A DNA stretch of 64,000 bases, taken from NCBI GenBank assembly GCA_027422505.1, contig JAPQWV010000359.1, positions 496,001 to 560,000 on the forward strand. The letters run 5' to 3'. This document shows positions 33,146 through 42,658 of the stretch, in pieces. Below the pieces are notes generated by a model, which saw only the letters and a program-made list of their open reading frames with translations, did no database searches and was not told where the DNA came from. This stretch comes from Craterostigma plantagineum (Eukaryota > Streptophyta > Magnoliopsida > Lamiales > Linderniaceae). The position numbers were made by a program, and so were the translations under genes. The first letter of the stretch is position 1. Every line of letters begins with the position of its first letter.

Positions 33146-34834
33146 CTAAGGATCACGATCTGTATCATTAATATCATTAATACCCCCCCGCAAGCGAAGC
33201 GTAGGATTAAGGTTGACGCGAAGCTTGGACCGAAACATCTCGAACAGCGGACGAGGTAAGCTCTTCGTAAATATGTCAGCAAGCTGTAGAGAAGATGGTA
33301 CAAAGCTAGTATGTAAACGACCATTCTCAACAAGCTCGCGCACGAAATGACAATCAATATCTATGTGCTTGGCCCGTTTGTGAGATATCGGATTCTGCGT
33401 AAGGAAAAGAGCACTCTTGTTATCACTGAGGAGAGTAGGAGGTACTGACGGAAGAGCATGGAGGTCTCGAAGCAAGTTGCAAACCCACATAAGTTCAGCC
33501 GCAGTGTTGGCAAGTGCCCTGTATTCGGATTCACAACTGGATCGGGAGACTGTTGGTTGCTTCTTGGCACTCCAAGATACGAGATTGGGCCCGAGAAAGA
33601 TGGAGTATCCATAAGTGGAACGTCGAGTGTCAATGCAACGAGCCCAATCAGCATCAGAATATCCCAAAATAGTATTAGTGCCTGAGGAGAAAGATAGTCC
33701 AAAACCAAGAGTTCCTTTTACGTATCGCAAGATACGCTTGACAGCCTGAAAATGTTCGATAGTCGGACGCTGTTGAAACTGGCTGACAGTGTTGACAGAA
33801 TAAGAAATATCCGGCCTGGTAATAGTCAGGTATTGTAAGGCACCAACAAGAGATCGATATAATGTCGGATTAGAAAATTCTGAACCAGCAGCAGTGAAGG
33901 TGACACCCGGAGGTAGTGGCGTAGAAACGGGTTTTGAGTCAAGCAACTCTACACGGACGAGTATATCATGCGCATACTTCGACTGGCTCAGAAATAAACC
34001 AGAAGAGGGATATGATACCTCAAGACCAAGAAAGTACCCCAATCTACCAAGATCCTTAATAGCGAATTCTGTTTGAAGTCTCGAGAGAATTTTATTGAGT
34101 GCGGCCGCATTATTGCTCGTGACAATGATATCGTCGACATACACCAACAAGTAAATTATCACGGATTTGCGACAAAAAACAAAGAGGGATGTGTCAGCGG
34201 CACTGCAGATAAATCCAAGATGTAGAAGAAACTTGCGAAACCGCTGGTACCAAGCGAGTGGAGCTTGTCGGAGACCATATAGGGCCTTTTTAAGACGACA
34301 AACGTGATTAGGCCGCATCGGATCAATAAAACCAGGTGGTTGTTCCATGAAAACTGGTTTGTCCAAAAACCCATTGAGAAATGCATTCTTGACGTCAAGT
34401 TGATGAAGAGGCCAGGAACGCATAACAGCAATGGAGAGAATGATGCGAACAGTTGACGCTTTTACCACAGGACTGAACGTATGTGTGAAGTCAAAACCAG
34501 GAAGGTGGCTGAAACCCTGAGCAACAAGACGAGCTTTATAGCGGTCAATGGATCCGTCAGCAAGAAACTTGGTCCTATACACCCATTTTGATCCGACGAT
34601 ATTTGTATCAGGGGGTCTAGGAACAAGTTCCCAAGTGCCATTGCTGCGTAAGGCTTCCATTTCTTCATTCATGGCATGGACCCATTCAGGACTTTTAATA
34701 GCTGATTTGATACCGCGTGGTTCAGAGACAGCAGTGAGCGCATTATAGAGGGTTGTAGACTGGACAAGTGCCAAGTCAGCTGGATAGCGGGGCTTGAAGA
34801 TACCCGACTGAGCACGAGTACGCATGGGATGCAT
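33146..34834 (-). CDS. Copia reverse transcriptase-RNase H part
   Basis: 562 residues from the first ATG of this frame; the frame itself is open further upstream to about 34930. It has RT motifs WVYRTKFLADG, HQLDVKNAFLNG, LYGLRQAPLAWY and YVDDII, and RNase H motifs SDADWARC, SCESEYRAL and SDNKSAL, with the usual C-terminal HIDIDCHFVRE. All recognisable catalytic residues are present. It is separated from the gag-integrase frame only by the one-base shift. The stop lies in the 3' LTR. Confidence 0.88.
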   Translation of the reverse strand: MHPMRTRAQSGIFKPRYPADLALVQSTTLYNALTAVSEPRGIKSAIKSPEWVHAMNEEMEALRSNGTWELVPRPPDTNIVGSKWVYRTKFLADGSIDRYKARLVAQGFSHLPGFDFTHTFSPVVKASTVRIILSIAVMRSWPLHQLDVKNAFLNGFLDKPVFMEQPPGFIDPMRPNHVCRLKKALYGLRQAPLAWYQRFRKFLLHLGFICSAADTSLFVFCRKSVIIYLLVYVDDIIVTSNNAAALNKILSRLQTEFAIKDLGRLGYFLGLEVSYPSSGLFLSQSKYAHDILVRVELLDSKPVSTPLPPGVTFTAAGSEFSNPTLYRSLVGALQYLTITRPDISYSVNTVSQFQQRPTIEHFQAVKRILRYVKGTLGFGLSFSSGTNTILGYSDADWARCIDTRRSTYGYSIFLGPNLVSWSAKKQPTVSRSSCESEYRALANTAAELMWVCNLLRDLHALPSVPPTLLSDNKSALFLTQNPISHKRAKHIDIDCHFVRELVENGRLHTSFVPSSLQLADIFTKSLPRPLFEMFRSKLRVNLNPTLRLRGGINDINDTDRDP

Positions 34835-34920
34835 GCGAGCTGGTGGAGAAGGATCACTGATAGACGGAATCGCTGGAGAACAGGGAGGCGGTTCGTCTGG
34901 AGCATCTGCTGCTGTGTCAA

Positions 34921-37287
34921 TCAGAGGATTAGGCTGGGGGGAACCTCAGATGAGCAAAATCGACATGGCTGACCTGTCGAGCTAGGAGACTTAGGAGTTT
35001 CCGTAGATGGTGTGGCCGCAGGAGTAACAGGAGCAGTGTCCAGAAATTCAGAGATATCCAAGCGAAAAGCTGACTGAGATGATCTTGCAGCACTGAACGG
35101 CATACAAGTTTCATCAAATCTGGCATGACGAGTTATGTATACTCTTGAAGAGGTCGTTTCAAGGCACCTATAGCCTTTGTGGACTGTACTGTAGCCTATG
35201 AAGACACATGGTAAGCTGCGCGGCTCGAATTTGTTCTTCGTATAATCACGAAGACAAGGGTACACTCGACAACCGAAGACATGAAATGATTCATAAGCTG
35301 AAGGATGCCCAAAGACAATTTCAAATGGAGATTTATTGTTAAGGAGCACAGTCGGTAGACGATTAATAGTGTATACTGCTGTGCTGAAAGCTTCGACCCA
35401 AAAATGCACCGACATAGATGAGTGAAAGAGCAAAGCGAGCCCCATTTCTGTAATGTGTCTATGTTTTCGTTCAGCTCGGCCATTCTGAGCAGGCGTATAA
35501 GGGCAAGACATTGTATGATGAATGCCACTTCTATCAAAATGAGACTTGAGGCGATTGTTTGTGAACTCTGTTCCCCCATCACTTTGAAATCTCTTAATTT
35601 GTCGTGAAAATTGATTTTCGACAAATCGTTGAAAACGCGGGAAGACCTCGAAAAACTCAGATTTTGTGCGCATCGGATAAAACCAAGAAAACCTGGAATA
35701 ATCATCCACGAACACAACATAATATTGAAAACCAGATGCAGAGTGTACGGGTGCTGGACCCCACAAATCACAATGAATCAAGTCCAAAATTTGAGAGGCA
35801 CGTCTGTCATTAATAGCAAAAGGCAATCTACTACTTTTAGCTAACTGACATGAGTTGCATTGGTTAGGAGATGGTAACAAAGACGTAACAGAAACAAGAC
35901 CAAGTCTATGTAGTAAGGTAATAGTAGAATTTGCCACATGACCAAGTCTAGAATGCCATAACTCATATGAACCATGCAACTTTTTATTTCGAAGCACCGC
36001 CGAAAAGGCTTTTGCATGCAAGTCGAGAAGATAAAGGCCTCGATCACGGACGCCTGTTGCGAGAACCTGACCTGTGTCCCGATTCTGAATTCGAAACTTA
36101 GAATCAGTGAAAAGAACTTCAACAGGATAATCACTTGTCAGCTTGCTTACGGACAGTAAATTCTTTGCAATACCAGGCACAACAAAAACATTGTGCAATT
36201 TAATAGAATCCGAAACAGATAATGTACCAGTGTGCGATATAGATAAATTTGCACCATTACCCACTGTGACGTGATCAGTCCCGGAATAGGAAGAGGCCGA
36301 GTCAAGGTTGGAAGCATCAGAAGTCATGTGGGCTGAGGCCCCGGTGTCGAGATACCAATCGGACGGGCTTGGGTGAGAGATGGAACAGCCCGCTGAAAAG
36401 GCTTCCGCAAGATTCGCCGAGGAAGATGGACGACAAGAACGATCATACGTCTGATCAAAGCGCTTAGGGCAATCGAAAACGTCATGATCGGTTTCACGAC
36501 AGAATTGACAGCGGGGAGTATAGTTGCGACGACCCCGACTGCCATGGCTGGTATTGCCCCGACCTCGGCCATGAGAGGAGCCACGCCCTCGGCTGTTTGA
36601 AGACGCGCGACCACGTCCTCGAGTGACAGCAGTGAAAGCAGCCTGTGACGGAGACTCATCGAGAGATTTCTGGAAAAGCTCGTGGCTGTGTGCTCTAGCC
36701 AGTAAGGTCGAAAAATCTGGGAGAGGAATTTGAGCCATCTGGGCAGCGGTAAAACTCGAGAAGATCGAACCTAATCCCCTCAAAAACCAGTGCGATTTAT
36801 CGGATTCATCGATGGGCCTGCCGATCGCTGCGAGTTGATCACAGATGGACTTGAAGTTTTTGCCGTACTCAGCCACCGTGAGAGAGCCGCGTTTCATACT
36901 CAATAAATCATCTTTCAGACTGAGTTCACGTGCTTTGGAGTCGTGGCGATACGCCTGAGCGAGAGCATCCCAGACGTCCTTGGAGGTTTTACACCCAATG
37001 ATAACGGACATGGATTCTTCGGTTAGGGTGGAGACCAAGAGAAGTTTGAGGAGTTGATCTCGAGATTGCCACTTTGTGAATTCCGGGTTGGTTGTGGAAG
37101 AGCCGGCGACAATGATTTGGGCTGGCGGCGGAGCACAAGAGCCGTCAAGAAGGGGCATGAATGCTTGGCTTGTGAGAAGTGGTTCGATCTGAGCATACCA
37201 CAACAGATAATTGGATGAAGAGAGCTTGATATTGACCATATGGATCATGGTGGAAAAAGGAAGGGTGGGAGTTTCAGGCTCTGCCAT
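34921..37287 (-). CDS. Copia gag-protease-integrase part, frame ends early
   Basis: 788 residues. UBN2 gag (LSSSNYLLWYAQIEPLL), an RGRG-rich linker, CCHC knuckle CQFCRETDHDVFDC at about residue 259, protease YLDTGASAHM at about 313, GAG-pre-integrase (LWHSRLGHV), and integrase core (DLWGPAP, QSDGGTEF, PAQNGRAERKH). The frame ends in the linker before reverse transcriptase. The downstream frame continues the family's usual sequence, so this is one polyprotein with a net one-base shift near a run of six G (plus strand 34936-34941). Confidence 0.88.
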   Translation of the reverse strand: MAEPETPTLPFSTMIHMVNIKLSSSNYLLWYAQIEPLLTSQAFMPLLDGSCAPPPAQIIVAGSSTTNPEFTKWQSRDQLLKLLLVSTLTEESMSVIIGCKTSKDVWDALAQAYRHDSKARELSLKDDLLSMKRGSLTVAEYGKNFKSICDQLAAIGRPIDESDKSHWFLRGLGSIFSSFTAAQMAQIPLPDFSTLLARAHSHELFQKSLDESPSQAAFTAVTRGRGRASSNSRGRGSSHGRGRGNTSHGSRGRRNYTPRCQFCRETDHDVFDCPKRFDQTYDRSCRPSSSANLAEAFSAGCSISHPSPSDWYLDTGASAHMTSDASNLDSASSYSGTDHVTVGNGANLSISHTGTLSVSDSIKLHNVFVVPGIAKNLLSVSKLTSDYPVEVLFTDSKFRIQNRDTGQVLATGVRDRGLYLLDLHAKAFSAVLRNKKLHGSYELWHSRLGHVANSTITLLHRLGLVSVTSLLPSPNQCNSCQLAKSSRLPFAINDRRASQILDLIHCDLWGPAPVHSASGFQYYVVFVDDYSRFSWFYPMRTKSEFFEVFPRFQRFVENQFSRQIKRFQSDGGTEFTNNRLKSHFDRSGIHHTMSCPYTPAQNGRAERKHRHITEMGLALLFHSSMSVHFWVEAFSTAVYTINRLPTVLLNNKSPFEIVFGHPSAYESFHVFGCRVYPCLRDYTKNKFEPRSLPCVFIGYSTVHKGYRCLETTSSRVYITRHARFDETCMPFSAARSSQSAFRLDISEFLDTAPVTPAATPSTETPKSPSSTGQPCRFCSSEVPPSLIL

Positions 37288-37616
37288 GGATGAACAGCGA
37301 GAAGGAAGGATCCCCTAGGGTTTCAAGCCAGTTAGGCTGATACCATGTAAGATTGGTATTATTCCTTGACTGAATGAGATTACAACCATAGCATATATAG
37401 ACTACAAGAATAACATATTCTAGGAAAACAAATAAATATACAAGTATAGAAGATATCCTAAGGATCACGATCTGTATCATTAATATCATTAATATATACA
37501 CTGAAACGGAGGCAGAAATATTTGTGATGGAAAGAGAGTTGAAGAGGGTTTTCTATATCTTCCGCCGTCAGGTTTTTCTTATATTTTTATTATTTGCCAC
37601 TAGTCTCTAAACCCTC

Positions 37617-37626
37617 CTTTATATAT
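37617..37626 (-). promoter_or_regulatory. Likely TATA box of the PLATZ gene
   Basis: TATATATAAAGG on the minus strand, followed by a pyrimidine/A-rich leader (37500-37616). It is now separated from the PLATZ start codon by a 4.5-kb copia element, and a hAT MITE begins about nine bases upstream of it. Confidence 0.45.
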
Positions 37627-37634
37627 AGGCAGAG

Positions 37635-38098
37635 AGAGCTGTCAAAGTGGCCCGCGGCCCGCGGGCCGGCCCGCCCCGCCCCGCTAAAGTGGCGGGGTGG
37701 GCTGAGCTTTCTAAGCGGGCCAGCCCGCGCGGGCCGCGGGCTTGGCGGGGCGGGGCGGGCTAGCCCGCGGGCCGGCCCGCCATTTTTGTAAATATATATA
37801 ATTTATTAAATAAATATATATTATAATGAAAATAAATACTAAATATAGAAAATAAAACTAAATTAATTAGATAATACAATTAATGTTATTAATTATGTAT
37901 AATTAATATCATATTTATTCATAATTTATTAATAAATATCATAATTAAATAAAAATTATTAGTAAATTAATATTTTAAATTAAAACAAAAAATAGAAAAA
38001 AAAATTACCAGGCGGGCCGCGGGGCGGGGCGGTCCCCAGTTTTTTAGGCCCGCCAGATGGCGGGCCAGCCCGGCCCGCCCCGCCAAATTGACAGTACT
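37635..38098. mobile_element. hAT-type MITE with GC-rich ends, 464 bp
   Basis: Flanked by a perfect 8-bp duplication AGGCAGAG (37627-37634 and 38099-38106). The left end AGAGCTGTCAAAGTGGC and the reverse complement of the right end AGTACTGTCAATTTGGC are imperfect inverted repeats. Both lead into GGCCCGCC-rich subterminal repeats around an AT-rich core. It has no coding capacity and was mobilised in trans. Confidence 0.88.
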
Positions 38099-38106
38099 AG
38101 GCAGAG

Positions 38107-39004
38107 GCATTATGAGTCGGTTTGTTCAAGCCGCCAATTCATGAATAGCTACATCTTATTTAAAACACTTTCGTTTCTTAACGATGATTGAGTTCGATAT
38201 CTTTTGTTGTGGAGGAGATCTTTACATTTAAAAAGTTAAGATCCCTAAAAAATATCAACTGACGATCCATATAATGATCTAATTATTAATCACACCCTCA
38301 AAATACTATTATTAGATGATTATTATTTGTAATTTCTACAAATATTATACCATTTTACTTCACAAGCTAATGTTGGTATTCTAGTTAACCTCTTCATTTA
38401 TATGTTCTTAATGACATGTATTTCTCAGACGAGGATTATATATTCGACATCTTCTCACACCCCTTCGCATGCAGCTTCTTGATAGAGATATCAATGTCTC
38501 GGCCTTAAGTACAAAGTATAATTAGAAGATAAGGCGTGCGCTTCCGTTAATAAATACAGTTAGTTGTATAACTTACGTGTGTACTAGTAATACCTTGTCT
38601 GCCCAATCTTTGAGCCTTCTTCCACAAGACTAGAAATCGAGATACATCATATATAATTCTTGCGGTACAAGAAAATGTAAAAGAAATGTTTTGCATCAAC
38701 TTAAATTACTACAAATACTCTGAGCTGTCCTTTCTTGTAGGAATACTATAGTATAATTACGAGGCCTATCCATAATACCCCATGAGAGGATGATTGAATT
38801 AAAATGACCAACGCCATTTCAAAAGAATCATGTCAACGAATCATACTAACTACCACAAATAATCAGAAAACTGTTTTAACACTCTACCATTTGCCTAATC
38901 ACAAATACTTAGTTACAAGATTAGTAATAAACAAGAAAAGGCCCCACATGCAACTATATATATACATGTACATATATCATTCTTTATACTTCATAATTGC
39001 TACA
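38107..39004. other. Intergenic, upstream of the aspartic protease
   Basis: AT-rich 0.9 kb. CTATATATATACATG at about 38954-38968 is a TATA-like box about 40-50 bp before the protease start. I see nothing else. Confidence 0.5.
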
Positions 39005-39305
39005 ATGGGCTTCACGACTTTGCTCGTTCTGGCGTTGACGGTGGCCGCCGCCGCCACCACCACCACCACCACCCAAGGAGGAGGAGGAGGTGTCCTTGTG
39101 CTAGAGAGGCTTTTCCCGGCGATGGGCAAAAGGGTGGAGCTCGACTTCCTCCAAACCCGTGACCATGCAAGGCACGCTCGTATGCTGACCGATTCTACTT
39201 CTTCGGGCGGCATAGTGGATCTTCGGGTCGTGGGCACATCTGACCCGTTTCTCCTCGGGTAAAAAAAAAAGAAAAGAAAATCACCACCACATCATCATCA
39301 TCATC

Positions 39306-39361
<56 letters not shown>

Positions 39362-41295
39362 GCTAAAGCAGTGCGTGTTTATCTGTGTGTGTGATATGTT
39401 GTTATTGATCTTATTACATACAGGCTTTACTTCACTAAAGTGAGGCTTGGATCTCCACCGAGAGAATTCAACGTTCAGATTGATACTGGGAGTGATGTCC
39501 TTTGGGTCGCCTGCAGTTCATGCAAAAATTGCCCTCAACACAGTGACTTAGGAGTATGTATATATATACACGTATATATAAAATTCAATATTGTACATAT
39601 ATATGTATATACGTGATCATATCAATACTTACTGCAGATACCTCTCAATTTCTTCGATCTTCAAGCTTCTTCCACGGCGTCCAAAGTTCCCTGTACGGAC
39701 CAAATATGTTCTTCCATAGTCCAAACATCGTCGGCCGAATGCCTAACAGAGGACAACGGCGATCAATGTGGCTATTCTTTCCAATACGGTGACGGCAGTG
39801 GAACTTCTGGCTATTACATATCTGATCTGTTACACTTCGACTCAATCTTGGGCAAGTCGTCCGTCGCAAACTCATCTGCCCGCCTAGTTTTCGGGTAATG
39901 ATAACTCTGCCCAGGACATATCTGTTATTCTTACGCAAAGAAGTCGTGTAATAATACCCTTCTCCATTTAAACAGCTGCAGTAATTCTCTGTTAGGGATG
40001 CTGACCAAACCAGACAGGGCAGTTGATGGGATCATAGGATTCGGGCAGCAAGAACTTTCGATCGTATCGCAGTTATCGAAGAATAACATTGCTCCCAAAG
40101 TGTTCTCACATTGTCTCAAAGGGGAGGGCAACGGCGGAGGTACTTTGGTTCTTGGAGAGGTATTGGACCCGAGAATCGTTTACACTCCCCTCGTGCCACT
40201 TCAGTACGTCGCCTATCTATCTATCCTCATACGTATTTCTCAAATTCGTATGAACGCCGGGTTCTAATTTTTTTTGTTCCAGGTCTCATTACTGCGTACT
40301 TCTGCAGAGCATATCCGTGAATGGTAAACTGTTGCCTGTCGACGAACAAGTGTTTAAGACGTCGGGAACCATTATAGACTCGGGGACAACCTTGGCTTAC
40401 CTTGTGGAAGGAGCTTACGGCAGCTTCATAACGTAGGATGAAACAAAACCAGTTTAGTTTGTCTTCAACTTTTTCAGATAACTGAAGCTGTTTCCCCGAA
40501 TGTTCGACCAGTCGTCCTGAGCGAAAATCAATGCTACGTAGTCAAGGCGAGGTTTGTTGTCTTCTTCTTCTTCTTCTTCTAACATTGCTCAGATAAGTCT
40601 TTTGTTGAAGGCTTCGTTAAAAGTGTTGCTTGGTTAAGGTGACACAGTGTAGCAGTAGAGTCAGCATTTCCAGCAGTTGCTTTCAATTTCGATGGGAGTG
40701 CGGCCATGGCTCTGAGGCCAATCGATTACCTCGTACAGACAGGATATGTTGTGAGTATTTCCGACATGTCTCACTTAAGGGGTACACATTTAACAGCGGC
40801 TCTCTCTGTTTCTTTGTCAGAACGGCGATGAACCACTGTGGTGCATGGGATTCAACAAAGTTAAGAATCAAGGTCCGGCGATTCTTGGAGGTGTGTTAGA
40901 AAATCAAATCAGCTGTAAAATTGAAAACATAAAACAAATCGAGAACACAACAGTAATTGCTTTCCTCTCTGAATCTACAGATCTAGTGCTCAAAGATAAG
41001 GTCTTCGTCTACGATTTAGCTCAGCAGAGAGTGGGATGGGCAGATTATGACTGTAGGCTCAAGACATCTTTTTCTTTTTAATTTCATTATCGAATCAAAT
41101 GTAAAATGATTCAATTCTGACCTTATTGCAGGCTCCTTGCCTGTGAACGTCTCGGTAACATCATCTGAGAGAGACGACTTCATGGATGCTGAAGAACTGA
41201 GCTCGAGCAGCGGCGGCGGCGTCTCCTCTCACCGCCGGCGAGTTCTCCGAGCAATGGGGATGTTATTAGCATTTGTATTGATAATTGTATGGTAA
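39005..41295 (+). CDS. A1-family aspartic protease, membrane-anchored, with a one-base splice-junction break
   Basis: Deduced exons: 39005-39258, 39424-39553, 39638-39894, 39976-40203, 40283-40432, 40478-40551, 40648-40750, 40821-40890, 40981-41052, 41132-41295. A hydrophobic signal peptide is followed by a short prodomain, the first catalytic motif [12 protein letters not shown], the plant Cys-rich insert, the flap motif [10 protein letters not shown] and the second catalytic motif [13 protein letters not shown]-terminal segment ([15 protein letters not shown]) looks like a membrane or GPI-anchor tail, as in A36/A39-like proteases of the secretory pathway. Every junction is GT-AG and in frame except exon 5/6. 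There the only GT donor (AC|GTAGGA) and only AG acceptor leave the downstream frame short by exactly one base and create an immediate stop. Either a base is lost in this allele or assembly, or the gene is a recent pseudogene lacking its C-terminal lobe. Confidence 0.8.
39310..39357 (+). repeat. (CT)n microsatellite in protease intron 1
   Basis: About 24 CT units after a short (CAT)n tract. Confidence 0.95.
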
Positions 41296-41531
41296 TCTAC
41301 TACTACGCTATATCACCATTGAAACTGAATATTTTAATAATATAGTACAATTAAAAGGTAAAAAAATATATATTTCGACAAGTCTTTTAATAATATTTAA
41401 TTATATTGATTCTTTGTGATACTAAATAAATAAATGTACAATATGAGACGCCCGATATACTAAAATGTAAAAAACCTAATCGGATAGTTTATTTTTGCTC
41501 CTAATAAAGTGAGTTTGGTGCACAAAAGTGT

Positions 41532-42262
41532 TGTATAATTGATATTGGCTTGTAGAGCGCTGTATAATTAATACTGGGCTTGAAGAGCGCTGCAGAATTG
41601 GTATTGGGCCTGAAGAGCGCTATAGAACTGATATTGAGCCTTAAGAGCGCTGTAGAATTGATATTGGGCCTGAAGAGTTATGATAATTGAATTGGGCCTG
41701 AGGAGCGCGTATAATTAATATTGGGCCTAAAGAGCGCTGAATAATTGATATTGGGCCGGAAGAGCGCTGAATAATTGATATTGGGCCTGAAGAGCGCTGT
41801 ATAATTGATAGGGCTGAAGGGGGCTGTATAATTGATATTGGGCCTGAGTAGTAGTGTATAATTCATATTATGCTTGACGAGCGCTGTATAATTGATATTG
41901 GGCCTGAAGAGCGATGTATAATTGATATTGGGCCTGAGTAGTACTGTATTAATGATATTGGGCCTTACGAGCGCTGTATAATTGCTATTGGGCCTGAGGA
42001 GTGCTATATAATTGATATTGGGCCTGAAGAGTGCTGTATAATTATTGGGTCTGAAGAGCGCTAGTATAATTGATATTGGGCCTGAAGAGCGCTAGTATAA
42101 TTGATATTGGGCCTGAAGAGCGCTGTATAATTTTTATTGGGCCTAAAGAGCGCTGTATAAGTGATATTGGGCCTGAGTAGTACTAGTATAATGATATTGG
42201 GCTACAGTATGTATAATTGAAATTGGGCCTGAGTAGTGCCGTATAAATGATATTGGGCCTAG
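41532..42262. repeat. 30-bp minisatellite array
   Basis: About 24 imperfect copies of a 29-31-bp unit with consensus TATAATTGATATTGGGCCTG plus AAGAGCGCTG. Central units are the most uniform; edge units are degenerate. Because the period is ten codons, the minus strand stays open over 41678-41866 as repeats of NYSALFRPNI, but there is no sign that it is a gene. Confidence 0.92.
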
Positions 42263-42658
42263 CCTTAATTACATCTGTCCCCATAACTACATAATATTGC
42301 AAATAAGCCCCTGATGTTTAAAATAGGAAATTAAGTACATATTCAAGAAACAAAATATTTTGTCTCCAAACCCACGATGAAACTAAAACTGGCCAGAAAA
42401 GGAAAAAGTTTAACGGAACTTATCTGCATTTGTTTAGAACTTCTATGGAAAACCCTCATAAAAGACAAAAGAAGTAACACTATGCAGCAACTGACAAGCA
42501 TGAATTGATTGCTTTTATATCGATTATGCTGTTGACATCTGAAACCCCTCCATAAATTCTCACACCCTTCAACGCGCGCTAGCTCTTACATATCTGATCT
42601 TCAGACATATATACAATAAATATTTGGAGCTTGCTCGGGGTAAAAAATACAACAAACA
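42263..42658. other. Intergenic, GDSL promoter
   Basis: AT-rich, with a TTTTATATCG TATA-like box at about 42515. No other feature is seen. Confidence 0.4.

Larger units (their letters stand above)
33034..37494 (-). mobile_element. Ty1/copia retrotransposon in the PLATZ 5' region
   Basis: Two 149-bp LTRs (33034-33182 and 37346-37494) read as identical. On the minus strand they start TATTAATG and end CTTACA. The target duplication is TATAC (33029-33033 and 37495-37499). A primer site TGGTATCAGCC follows the 5' LTR on the minus strand (about 37335-37345), and a polypurine tract GCGGGGGGG precedes the 3' LTR (about 33183-33194). Coding capacity is complete but split by a one-base frame change. 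The element has the same orientation as PLATZ. Confidence 0.93.

Noticed and set aside
37640..37790. GC-rich block as a CpG island or coding exon
   Set aside because: It is the GC-rich subterminal repeat of a hAT MITE with perfect 8-bp target duplications.
41532..42262. Regular repeats as a CRISPR-like array
   Set aside because: Units are contiguous without spacers, in a plant nuclear genome; this is a minisatellite.
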